Positions 1 through 5,458 of a DNA stretch of 6,121 nucleotides are shown piece after piece. Every line of letters begins with the position of its first letter. The stretch's first letter is position 1. The translations under genes were made by a program, and so were the position numbers. The notes beneath the pieces are model-generated. The model ran no database searches. It saw only the letters and a program-made list of their open reading frames with translations, and was not told where the DNA came from. This DNA is from Gammaproteobacteria bacterium (GTDB lineage Bacteria; Pseudomonadota; Gammaproteobacteria; SZUA-229): contig JAOUQA010000136.1 of NCBI GenBank assembly GCA_029879605.1, positions 1 to 6,121 on the forward strand, given 5' to 3'.

Positions 1-337
1 CATCAATGGCGGTGAGATTGGTCGGTTCTGAAATACCGATATAGAGCCGATTACCTCGTTTATACAAAGGTAATGCATGGTGTTTTTGAATCAGCTTGTC
101 ATCCACCAGATCCCTGGGCATGGCCTCTGGGTCGATGGCATTGAGGTCAAAAACAGGTAAGCCGAATTCCAGGCTACTCAGGACAGCCAGTTTATTGGCC
201 GTAATTTTTTTATTTCCGACCAGAATTTCAGAAACCGGCCTTTTTTCTTTAATGGCTTCTTTTTGAGCACTAATAGCGTCTTCTTCGCTTAAGTGGCCAT
301 CAAGTACCAGTTTGTTTAATAAACCGCCTAGTTTCAT
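1..337 (-). CDS. pilB: Type IV pilus extension ATPase PilB, N-terminal part (runs off left edge)
   Basis: The first 112 codons of a minus-strand gene are present; the ATPase domain lies outside the window. PilB is the cytoplasmic hexameric ATPase that powers pilus extension. The visible protein starts MKLGGLLNKLVLDGHLSEED and matches the N-terminal T2SSE/MshEN-type domain of PilB. Recognisable segments are the helical repeat around residues 1-45, the 'SSLEFGLPVFDLNAID' stretch at about residues 54-69, and 'PRDLVDDKLIQKHHALPLYKRGNRLYIGISEP' at about 74-106, which align well by eye with Pseudomonas PilB. The start is the ATG at 335-337; no good Shine-Dalgarno sequence precedes it. It lies downstream of pilA on the same strand but behind a strong terminator. 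A paralogous GspE/MshE-type ATPase is the main alternative, made unlikely by the pilA/pilRS context. Confidence 0.88.
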   Translation of the reverse strand, partial: MKLGGLLNKLVLDGHLSEEDAISAQKEAIKEKRPVSEILVGNKKITANKLAVLSSLEFGLPVFDLNAIDPEAMPRDLVDDKLIQKHHALPLYKRGNRLYIGISEPTNLTAID

Positions 338-396
338 AATATAATTTATATGTAATGCTGTTGTTGTGGTGTGTTTTTATTTTTTATCGTAAAAGG

Positions 397-405
397 ATTC
401 TAGCA
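397..405 (-). promoter_or_regulatory. Candidate extended -10 promoter for pilB
   Basis: On the minus strand the bases read TGCTAGAAT, an extended -10 (TGn) followed by a hexamer one mismatch from TATAAT. It lies about 60 bp upstream of the pilB ATG and would give a leader of roughly 50 nt. No good -35 is seen at 17 bp, which an extended -10 can tolerate. The call rests on motif matching only. Confidence 0.3.
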
Positions 406-539
406 GAAAGTTCCTGAATAGTAGTAAGTAAAATGTATTTTAAACAATTGATTTAGAATGAATTTGTTCTTTTTTATTTGTTTTGCATGAAAAAGTCCTG
501 CCATTGTTTCTGGACGGGGAATTAGGTGTTAATTCGTAG

Positions 540-571
540 AAAAAAAATCCTCACCCTGAGGTGAGGATTTT
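540..571 (-). terminator. Intrinsic terminator of pilA
   Basis: Read on the minus strand, AAAATCCTCACC pairs perfectly with GGTGAGGATTTT across a four-base TCAG loop, and the 3' arm runs into a tract of eight T. It begins about 54 nt after the pilA stop codon. It should end most pilA transcripts before pilB, which allows abundant pilin mRNA without matching overproduction of the ATPase. In the plus direction only four T follow the stem, so termination there would be weaker. Confidence 0.9.
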
Positions 572-624
572 CTATTTTCGCCATTAATGCTTGTGTATCG
601 TATGGCTTATTAGCTACATGACTA

Positions 625-1059
625 TTAGCAAAGACTTTGAATGCTTGATGTAGTACAGCTACCACCTTTTACATAGTCAAAAGTAGATGGTAAAGGCTGA
701 GTTGGATCATATGTAGGTGGAGTCCAGGTCAGTGTGAAAGCGCCCGCACCAGCTGTTGCAGTACCAGTAATAACAGCTGTACCTGCAGCAATAACTACAC
801 TCGCCAGATTATTAGTAGCAGCAGGTGCTGCAATGCCTAATTTAAGAAATGTATCACAAGCAACCCATGAACCCGTATTGTTCTGTAAACACATAGCTTG
901 AGTTTTCTTAATAGATGCAGTTGTAGTCACTACTTCAGAGAAGCGTGATTTTGTTGTGTAGTCCTGGTAAGCAGGTATTGCGACCGATGCCAGAATACCG
1001 ATAATCGCGACCACGATCATTAATTCGATTAAGGTAAAACCTTGTTGTACTTTTTTCAT
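625..1059 (-). CDS. pilA: Type IVa major prepilin PilA
   Basis: A 144-residue prepilin, close to the usual length of type IVa pilins. It has a short charged leader, MKKVQQG, cleaved by the prepilin peptidase after Gly7. Mature residue 1 is Phe, which is N-methylated in this family, and Glu is at mature position 5 (precursor Glu12), needed for assembly. Hydrophobic residues 8-35 form the N-terminal helix that anchors pilin in the inner membrane and packs the fibre core. The globular domain is rich in Ala, Thr and Gly. It carries four cysteines (57, 68, 135, 144). Cys135 and Cys144 would close the C-terminal D-loop, with Cys144 the last residue; Cys57 and Cys68 could form a second disulfide. 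The start is supported by AGGAGA six bases upstream. The gene has its own sigma-54 control region and a strong terminator, so it is probably monocistronic. A minor pilin is possible but unlikely given the pilB/pilRS context. Confidence 0.95.
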   Translation of the reverse strand: MKKVQQGFTLIELMIVVAIIGILASVAIPAYQDYTTKSRFSEVVTTTASIKKTQAMCLQNNTGSWVACDTFLKLGIAAPAATNNLASVVIAAGTAVITGTATAGAGAFTLTWTPPTYDPTQPLPSTFDYVKGGSCTTSSIQSLC

Positions 1060-1065
1060 GGAATA

Positions 1066-1071
1066 TCTCCT
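1066..1071 (-). promoter_or_regulatory. Ribosome binding site of pilA
   Basis: AGGAGA on the minus strand lies six bases before the pilA ATG. It is among the strongest Shine-Dalgarno sequences in the window, fitting a highly expressed structural protein, and it fixes the start codon. Confidence 0.85.
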
Positions 1072-1098
1072 GGTTAAATTAGCGTGATGTTTTCGTTA

Positions 1099-1133
1099 TG
1101 AACTATTAATTTTAGTTCAGTTGAAAAAAACTG
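1099..1133 (-). promoter_or_regulatory. Two small hairpins in the pilA leader
   Basis: In the predicted 90-nt pilA leader, CAGTT pairs with AACTG across a U-rich six-base loop (1118-1133). TGAACT pairs with AGTTCA across AAAATTAAT (1099-1119). The two stems share two bases, so they would compete at their junction. The stems are short (5 and 6 bp) and AT-rich, so any role in mRNA stability or translation is conjecture. Confidence 0.3.
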
Positions 1134-1159
1134 CCTCACTTCGAGGTTGCATATACTGT

Positions 1160-1175
1160 TGCAGATCCTGTGCCA
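1160..1175 (-). promoter_or_regulatory. Sigma-54 (-24/-12) promoter of pilA
   Basis: The minus strand reads TGGCACAGGATCTGCA. This matches the sigma-54 consensus TGGCAC-N5-TTGC with the invariant GG (-24) and GC (-12) at correct spacing and one mismatch (CTGC for TTGC). The predicted transcription start is near position 1149, about 90 nt before the pilA ATG. Pilin genes of Pseudomonas type are transcribed by sigma-54 RNA polymerase with PilR, and PilR is the next gene upstream. Confidence 0.88.
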
Positions 1176-1205
1176 GTTTTTATAACGGCTTATTAATAGC
1201 AATTA

Positions 1206-1218
1206 AATCAATAAGTTA
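1206..1218 (+). promoter_or_regulatory. Probable IHF binding site between enhancer and pilA promoter
   Basis: AATCAATAAGTTA matches the IHF consensus WATCAANNNNTTR at every defined position. It sits about 57-69 bp upstream of the predicted pilA start, between the sigma-54 promoter and the TGTCA cluster. That is where IHF commonly bends DNA to bring an enhancer-bound activator onto sigma-54 polymerase. The region is AT-rich, so a chance match is possible, but the placement supports it. Confidence 0.6.
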
Positions 1219-1254
1219 GTAATTTATCATTGGAGTGGCTTGAGGTCTCTGGGG

Positions 1255-1299
1255 TGACATTTAACTATGTCACATTGTCAAAATGTGACAATAATGTCA
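1255..1299. promoter_or_regulatory. Probable PilR enhancer (UAS) of pilA
   Basis: Five TGTCA half-sites occur in 45 bp: TGTCA begins at 1268, 1276 and 1295 on the plus strand, and TGACA (inverted) occupies 1255-1259 and 1286-1290. Two of them form a perfect 9-bp inverted repeat, TGTCACATT (1268-1276), spacer GTCAA, AATGTGACA (1282-1290). The cluster lies about 106-150 bp upstream of the predicted pilA start. PilR of Pseudomonas aeruginosa is known to bind repeated TGTC-containing motifs at a broadly similar distance from pilA. Assigning these sites to PilR is an inference from motif, position and neighbouring genes. Confidence 0.75.
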
Positions 1300-1347
1300 G
1301 TTATGTTCTTTTTGAATATTTGAAAGTATTAATACATATAGCTGTTG

Positions 1348-2703
1348 TTAGTCGATACCCAGTTTTGACAGGCGATATCTAAGCTGTCTCAGGGTCAGCC
1401 CCAGCTGTTTTGCAGCGGCTGTTTTGTTCCAGCGGTTCTGTTCCAGTGCCTGCATAATGGATGCCTTTTCCTGGGAAGCCAGCATGGGTACAGGCGTGGG
1501 ATCGTCAGATGGTTGAGAATCAGGTATTGAAGGGGGTTCATTCTGCGGTAGTTGCAAATCATCCAGCTGGATAGTTAGTCCATCTGTCAGGGCCAGTGCC
1601 CGCTCGAGGATATTTTCCAGTTCCCGGACATTGCCTGGAAATGAATAGTTCATGAGTGCATGTCGGGCCTCGGTTGAAAACTGGGGTATATTCTTCAGGC
1701 CTGATTTCTGGCTGAGTTTATCCAGTAAGGTATCTGCAAGTGCCGGTATATCACTGCTTCTTTCTCTCAGTGAAGGGACTTCGAGTTCAATGACGTTGAT
1801 ACGATAGAACAGATCCTGGCGAAATTTACCCTGGCTTACCAGGTCGACCAGGTTTTTATGACTGGCACTGAGAATGCGTACATCAACCGGGTATTCCTGG
1901 TGTTCGCCAATGGGGCGTATAGCTTTTTCCTGGATGGCGCGTAATAACTTTACCTGCATGTGCAGGGGCAGATCAGCGACTTCATCCAGGAATAATGTGC
2001 CACCATTGGCGGCCAGGAATAAACCTTCTTTATCAGTTGTAGCTCCAGTGAAGCTGCCTTTTTTATGGCCAAAGAACTCACTTTCCATGAGCTCCCCCGG
2101 AATAGCACCGCAATTCACCGGTACAAAAGGGTGATCGGTCCTGGCGCCCTGTAGGTGGATCAGGCGAGCAGCCAGTTCCTTACCGGCCCCGGATTCGCCA
2201 TGAATAAAAACGGGCGCCTGGCTACGGGCCAGCTTGGCAATTTTTTGTCGCAGTATGGCGATAGCATCCGATGAGCCGAGTAATTGTGGCTGAGTATTAT
2301 CCAGTGTTTCATTTTTATCCTGGTTGCTTGAAAGCTTGATGGCCGAGTTAACCAGGTTACGAAATATTTGCAGATCAATGGGTTTGGAAACAAAGTCAAA
2401 GGCCCCGGCTTTTAAGGCTTTAATCGCTGATTCCATATTGCCATAGGCGGTGATAACGGCAACTGGGATATCAGGGTATTCATTCTGAATATGTTCTACC
2501 AGGTCAATACCGTTACCATCCGGTAAATTCATATCCGTCAGGCACAGGTCAAACTGTTGAGCTGTGAGCAGTGACCGGGCAGATGCCAGGTCATTGGCGA
2601 TGTAGGTATTCAAGCCCATGCGGCTCAGGGTGATTTCTGCCAGTTCACAGAGATCGGGTTCATCATCGACAATCAGGGCTTTTGTTATATGCTTACGGGT
2701 CAT
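1348..2703 (-). CDS. pilR: Type IV pilus sigma-54-dependent response regulator PilR
   Basis: A 451-residue NtrC-class regulator, near the usual PilR length, that activates pilA transcription with sigma-54 polymerase. The receiver domain (about 8-125) has the acidic pair Asp13/Asp14, phosphoacceptor Asp57, Thr85 and Lys107. The AAA+ domain (about 140-375) has Walker A GESGAGKE (169-176), the sigma-54 contact loop GSFTGA (216-221; Ser instead of Ala, as in PilR proteins), Walker B GGTLFLDEV (234-242) and the sensor-II segment PGNVREL (356-362). A Pro/Ser-rich linker (about 386-408) leads to a Fis-type helix-turn-helix (about 411-447). All catalytic residues appear intact. No strong Shine-Dalgarno sequence precedes the ATG at 2701-2703. 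Its stop is just 49 bp from the enhancer cluster, with no clear terminator between, so some readthrough into pilA is possible. Its partner PilS lies about 860 bp upstream, beyond an opposite-strand gene, so pilR probably has its own promoter. Confidence 0.95.
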   Translation of the reverse strand: MTRKHITKALIVDDEPDLCELAEITLSRMGLNTYIANDLASARSLLTAQQFDLCLTDMNLPDGNGIDLVEHIQNEYPDIPVAVITAYGNMESAIKALKAGAFDFVSKPIDLQIFRNLVNSAIKLSSNQDKNETLDNTQPQLLGSSDAIAILRQKIAKLARSQAPVFIHGESGAGKELAARLIHLQGARTDHPFVPVNCGAIPGELMESEFFGHKKGSFTGATTDKEGLFLAANGGTLFLDEVADLPLHMQVKLLRAIQEKAIRPIGEHQEYPVDVRILSASHKNLVDLVSQGKFRQDLFYRINVIELEVPSLRERSSDIPALADTLLDKLSQKSGLKNIPQFSTEARHALMNYSFPGNVRELENILERALALTDGLTIQLDDLQLPQNEPPSIPDSQPSDDPTPVPMLASQEKASIMQALEQNRWNKTAAAKQLGLTLRQLRYRLSKLGID

Positions 2704-2818
2704 TATGAATGGCTTATTCGTCGTATTTAAAAAATTATAGTATTTTAATTATACTTACTGAAAATAATTTGTATCTTTTTCAGATAACAAGTATCGATCT
2801 AACCAGAGAGTGTGAATA
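2704..2818. promoter_or_regulatory. Divergent promoter region between pilR and tfpX/Z-like gene
   Basis: A very AT-rich 115-bp gap between two divergent genes. On the plus strand TTAAAA (2727-2732) and TATACT (2750-2755) are spaced by 17 bp, a plausible sigma-70 promoter for the accessory gene. On the minus strand two perfect TATAAT hexamers occur at about 2735-2740 and 2747-2752 and could serve pilR, without an obvious -35 partner. The low-complexity AT content makes such matches easy to find by chance. Confidence 0.4.
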
Positions 2819-3553
2819 ATGAAACAGAGATTGATTGCTTCCGGGCTTCATTTCCTGGCCAGTGCTGCGGTGATTAGTGTTTTTATAATGCTGGTTTATT
2901 TTATCTGGTATGTCTATCCCTACAATATTGTTTATTCGGCACTTGATGTGATCAAAATAGTAGTGGGCGTAGACCTGGTACTGGGTCCCCTGCTAACCCT
3001 GGTGATTTATAATGTAGCCAAGCCCAGAACTGAACTGGCTCGGGACGTATCGATTATTATCTGTTTTCAGCTGGTGGCATTATTCTGGGGGGTGTATAAC
3101 ACTTATGTTGTCAGGCCCGTGTTTGCAGTGTACTACGATGGCACAATTTATACAGTGACACCTCGAGATGTGGATTTGTCTCAATTAAATAGCAGCCTGT
3201 CAGCGCCGGGAATACTGGGTTCAGCTACCCTGGTGTATGCAGAAGATGTCAAAAACTGGGAAGAAATAGTGACCATATATGAAAAGATAACGGATGGTGG
3301 TAAAGGAATTATGTATAGCACGGGAAGATATCTTCCAGTTACCGGGCATGAAGAAGAAATATTAAAACAAAATATGGGGCATGATTATATTAATAAAGTG
3401 ATTGATAAGCAGGTTCTTGATCGTTTTATTCAGCATCATGGTAAAGAATTAAGTGAGTTTATTTATTATCCCCTTGTTAGTGGCATACAAGGTGGTGAGG
3501 GTGTTTTTGTGCTGGATAAGCAAAGCATGGAAGTGGTCGATGTCTTTAAATAA
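2819..3553 (+). CDS. TfpX/TfpZ-family type IV pilin accessory membrane protein
   Basis: A 244-residue protein of the TfpX/TfpZ family, which in Pseudomonas and Acinetobacter-like bacteria supports stability or assembly of particular pilin alleles at the inner membrane. Three hydrophobic segments are visible at about 11-33, 42-64 and 76-95. The family hallmark GVDLVLGPLLTLVIY lies at 50-64, followed by KPRTELARD (68-76) and RPVFAVYYDG (99-108). The remaining 140 residues are soluble and probably periplasmic, ending in a conserved-looking segment around 206-243. The start ATG at 2819 has a modest AGAGAG eight bases upstream. Members usually lie next to the pilin gene; this one is on the opposite strand between pilR and pilS, ending 11 bp from the pilS stop. 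The 3' half is more AT-rich than the 5' half. The family call is firm; the pairing with this PilA is inferred. Confidence 0.85.
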   Translation: MKQRLIASGLHFLASAAVISVFIMLVYFIWYVYPYNIVYSALDVIKIVVGVDLVLGPLLTLVIYNVAKPRTELARDVSIIICFQLVALFWGVYNTYVVRPVFAVYYDGTIYTVTPRDVDLSQLNSSLSAPGILGSATLVYAEDVKNWEEIVTIYEKITDGGKGIMYSTGRYLPVTGHEEEILKQNMGHDYINKVIDKQVLDRFIQHHGKELSEFIYYPLVSGIQGGEGVFVLDKQSMEVVDVFK

Positions 3554-3564
3554 TGCATTGTTAT

Positions 3565-5166
3565 TCAGGCAATAAAGTAAATTCTGAAACAGCTGCCTTC
3601 AGTCATTTTGTCAATATAGCGGATTTTTGCCCGGTTGCTTTCAATAATTTCTTTAGAAATATATAGTCCCAGGCCGGTGCCCTTGGTGTTGGTTGTGAAA
3701 AAAGGATCAAATATTTGCTGTGCCAGTTCGTAATCAATGCCGGGGCCATTATCAATAATATCAAGATAAGGCTGGCCGGTTTCTTCATTGTGGCTGGCAA
3801 TAAGTTTTATCTGCACTTCAGATTCTGTTTTGTTGCTGTGCATGAGTGCATTGTTGCACAGATTGTCTATGACCTGCTGAAGATGGGTGCGGCCAAAAAG
3901 TATATATACTGATTCAGATGAATAGACTGTTAATTGTCCGGGTTCAAGCTTATGCCTGGCACAGAATTCTTTTTTAAAGTCTGGCAGCCATTCTATAAGA
4001 TTGATTTTATCTGGGATGTTTTCTTCCTGACGTGAGAGTTGTAATACATTTTTAATTGTTTTATCCAGCCTTTGCACCTGCGTGGTAATGATCTGAGTAA
4101 GCTTTTCATCAGCTGAGCTTAATTCAGACTCGCTGAGTAATTGCGCAGCATGATTGATGGCACTTAAAGGATTGCGTATTTCATGGGCAATGCTGGCGGT
4201 TAACCTGCCGAGAGATGCCAGTTTAATTTGCTGGAATCGTTGGTTCAATTGTGTTGCATCTTCAAGAAAAATCAGGGTATTGCCGATATTTTCAGTCGAG
4301 GTTCCCAGTTTTCTAAAACCTGGCTGAATATCTGGCAGGCCTTGAGGTTGTGGTACGGGTTGTTGATGAGTATTAGGTTGTTCCAGCCATTCATGAAATC
4401 GCGTCGCCAGGTTTGGGGAAACAATATTGATATCCATACCATATTCAATTTTTGTTTCACCAAGCAGAGTTTCAGCTGAATCATTTGCCATTATAATTTC
4501 ATCATTAGTAGTGACTACAATAACGCCGGTGCGCATGTTATGGATAATGGTTTCATTCAGATTTTCCAGGTTGAGTAAATCAGCGGTGCGCTGGTTGGCC
4601 AGTGCTTCAGATTCCCTGGCTCGCCTGGCGAGAATGGCTGCCAGCATATTGGAGGCAAAAAATACAATGCCTAGTATGCCTGCTGCTGAGTATAAAGATG
4701 TTGGGCTGATATTGGCTAGCTGTGCAATCGTGTGTTCTACTATTACCGCAATGGATGCCATTGCAGCAAATACGAAAGAGTCACGACTTTTCAGGAATGT
4801 ACCCGAGGCAACAATATTAATAATCAGCAGCATGCCAAGTCCGCTACTCAAACCACCGCTGTAATGCATCATCAGGGTGATAAGTAAAATATCAGAACTG
4901 GAAGCCAGGATAACCTGTGTTTCCAGAGTCAGAGATTTTTTGAAATCCAGATATAAATAAATAAAACTACTGAGAAAAAAAATAAATGCCGTAGTTGCAA
5001 AATAACCAGGTTGATATTTTCCCAGGAAACTATTCATGAATGGGCTGTAAAAAATGATGTTTAATGTGAAAGCCAGAACAATCCGGTATAAATTAAAATG
5101 TCGAAGCTGACGCCAGCTATCCAGTTGAAGCGATGTTAACTGGATTGATTTTTCAGTGATCGTCAT
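3565..5166 (-). CDS. pilS: Type IV pilus sensor histidine kinase PilS
   Basis: A 533-residue inner-membrane histidine kinase, essentially the length of Pseudomonas PilS. Six hydrophobic segments lie at about 24-43, 56-73, 83-100, 110-125, 130-147 and 157-180. A PAS-like domain spans about 200-305. The dimerisation/phosphoacceptor region has IAHEIRNPLS with His328. The ATP-binding domain has an N-box (DNLCNNA, Asn439), G1 (DNGPG, 472-476), an F-box (FDPFF, 486-490) and G2 (GTGLGL, 496-501), so kinase function looks intact. In P. aeruginosa PilS senses pilin in the membrane and sets PilR phosphorylation, closing a feedback loop on pilA. I chose the ATG at 5164-5166 because AGGAAG lies six bases upstream. 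An in-frame ATG at 5239-5241 would add 25 residues but overlap the upstream gene by almost 90 bp. The start overlaps the stop of the PP0621-family gene by 14 bp, implying coupled translation. Unusually, pilR does not follow directly. Confidence 0.95.
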   Translation of the reverse strand: MTITEKSIQLTSLQLDSWRQLRHFNLYRIVLAFTLNIIFYSPFMNSFLGKYQPGYFATTAFIFFLSSFIYLYLDFKKSLTLETQVILASSSDILLITLMMHYSGGLSSGLGMLLIINIVASGTFLKSRDSFVFAAMASIAVIVEHTIAQLANISPTSLYSAAGILGIVFFASNMLAAILARRARESEALANQRTADLLNLENLNETIIHNMRTGVIVVTTNDEIIMANDSAETLLGETKIEYGMDINIVSPNLATRFHEWLEQPNTHQQPVPQPQGLPDIQPGFRKLGTSTENIGNTLIFLEDATQLNQRFQQIKLASLGRLTASIAHEIRNPLSAINHAAQLLSESELSSADEKLTQIITTQVQRLDKTIKNVLQLSRQEENIPDKINLIEWLPDFKKEFCARHKLEPGQLTVYSSESVYILFGRTHLQQVIDNLCNNALMHSNKTESEVQIKLIASHNEETGQPYLDIIDNGPGIDYELAQQIFDPFFTTNTKGTGLGLYISKEIIESNRAKIRYIDKMTEGSCFRIYFIA

Positions 5167-5398
5167 GGTTGCTTCCTGTTTCCCAGTCTTCAAGGTGCTG
5201 TTGACTACAGAAGTATGTATTTCTTGTTTTAATGGCATCATCCAGTGGCAGGTATACTTTACAATATTTGCACTGCACCATTTTTTTACTGTCAGTTGAT
5301 GTCTGTTTTTGCGCTGTCGAGCTTTTTTTTATCAGGATTCTTAAGATCCAGATGGCAAGCAGAATAATGATTAGAATAAACAGATTTCTTATTAACAT
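5153..5398 (-). CDS. PP0621-family small membrane-anchored putative zinc-binding protein
   Basis: An 81-residue protein. One hydrophobic segment lies at about 6-22, followed by a basic, polar linker (24-40). The soluble domain has Cys43, Cys46, Cys64 and His68, a CX2C-X17-CX3H pattern typical of a small zinc-binding fold. The VQCKYCKVYLPLDDA and YFCSQQHLEDW segments match what I recall of the PP0621 family, small proteins of unknown function encoded next to pilS in several gammaproteobacteria. The basic residues after the helix suggest an N-out/C-in topology with the metal site in the cytoplasm. It overlaps pilS by 14 bp and is almost certainly co-transcribed and translationally coupled with it, hinting at a role in PilS function or T4P regulation. 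No strong ribosome binding site is seen before its ATG. The function is unknown; the family call is from memory of motif and context. Confidence 0.8.
   Translation of the reverse strand: MLIRNLFILIIILLAIWILRILIKKSSTAQKQTSTDSKKMVQCKYCKVYLPLDDAIKTRNTYFCSQQHLEDWETGSNHDDH
5172..5177 (-). promoter_or_regulatory. Ribosome binding site that decides the pilS start
   Basis: AGGAAG on the minus strand is six bases upstream of the ATG at 5164-5166. It lies inside the end of the upstream small gene. It favours this start over the longer in-frame reading beginning at 5241 and fits translational coupling. Confidence 0.75.
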
Positions 5399-5458
5399 AT
5401 GGGTTACTATTGAGTCCTGTCTGGTAAAATATATTTTTGTTAAAAGTATTTAGTGATT
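5399..5458. promoter_or_regulatory. Divergent promoter region between PP0621-family gene/pilS and nadE
   Basis: Only 60 bp separate two divergent genes, so both promoters must be packed here or overlap coding sequence. On the plus strand TGGTAAAAT (5422-5430) is an extended -10 one mismatch from TGnTATAAT and would give nadE a leader of about 20 nt. No convincing minus-strand promoter was picked out; TTAACA at about 5439-5444 is a possible -35 without a good partner. Confidence 0.35.

Larger units (their letters stand above)
338..624. other. pilA-pilB intergenic region
   Basis: This 287-bp AT-rich gap holds no convincing gene. It contains the pilA terminator (540-571), a small perfect inverted repeat at 519-535 (GAATTA, 5-nt loop, TAATTC) of unknown role, a possible extended -10 promoter for pilB (397-405), and an A/C-rich pilB leader with no clear ribosome binding site. 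Confidence 0.6.

Noticed and set aside
519..535. Inverted repeat GAATTA-GGTGT-TAATTC as a second terminator
   Set aside because: The perfect 6-bp stem is AT-rich and lacks a following T tract, and the strong pilA terminator lies beside it. It is noted only as an intergenic repeat.
1874..2134. Plus-strand open frame inside pilR, with a sigma-54-like TGGCACTGAGAATGCG at 1863-1878 just before it
   Set aside because: The frame is antisense to the conserved PilR AAA+ domain and its protein resembles no family I know. The promoter-like match has ATGC instead of TTGC, is in coding sequence and has no gene behind it.
3584..3601. CTGAA...TTCAG stem as a terminator between the convergent genes
   Set aside because: The stem is only 5 bp with a 9-nt loop, no proper U tract, and lies inside the pilS coding end.
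4427..4864. 145-codon plus-strand open frame
   Set aside because: It lies wholly antisense to the PilS membrane and PAS regions, where hydrophobic codons generate open complementary frames. It has no ribosome binding site or recognisable domain.
5167..5241. Longer N-terminus for PilS starting at 5241
   Set aside because: It would overlap the PP0621-family gene by almost 90 bp and lacks the good AGGAAG ribosome binding site that precedes the ATG at 5166. PilS homologues begin near the shorter start.
5232..5453. Plus-strand 73-codon frame antisense to the PP0621-family gene
   Set aside because: The minus-strand gene has a coherent membrane helix plus Cys/His motif and couples to pilS. The plus-strand frame has no recognisable features.
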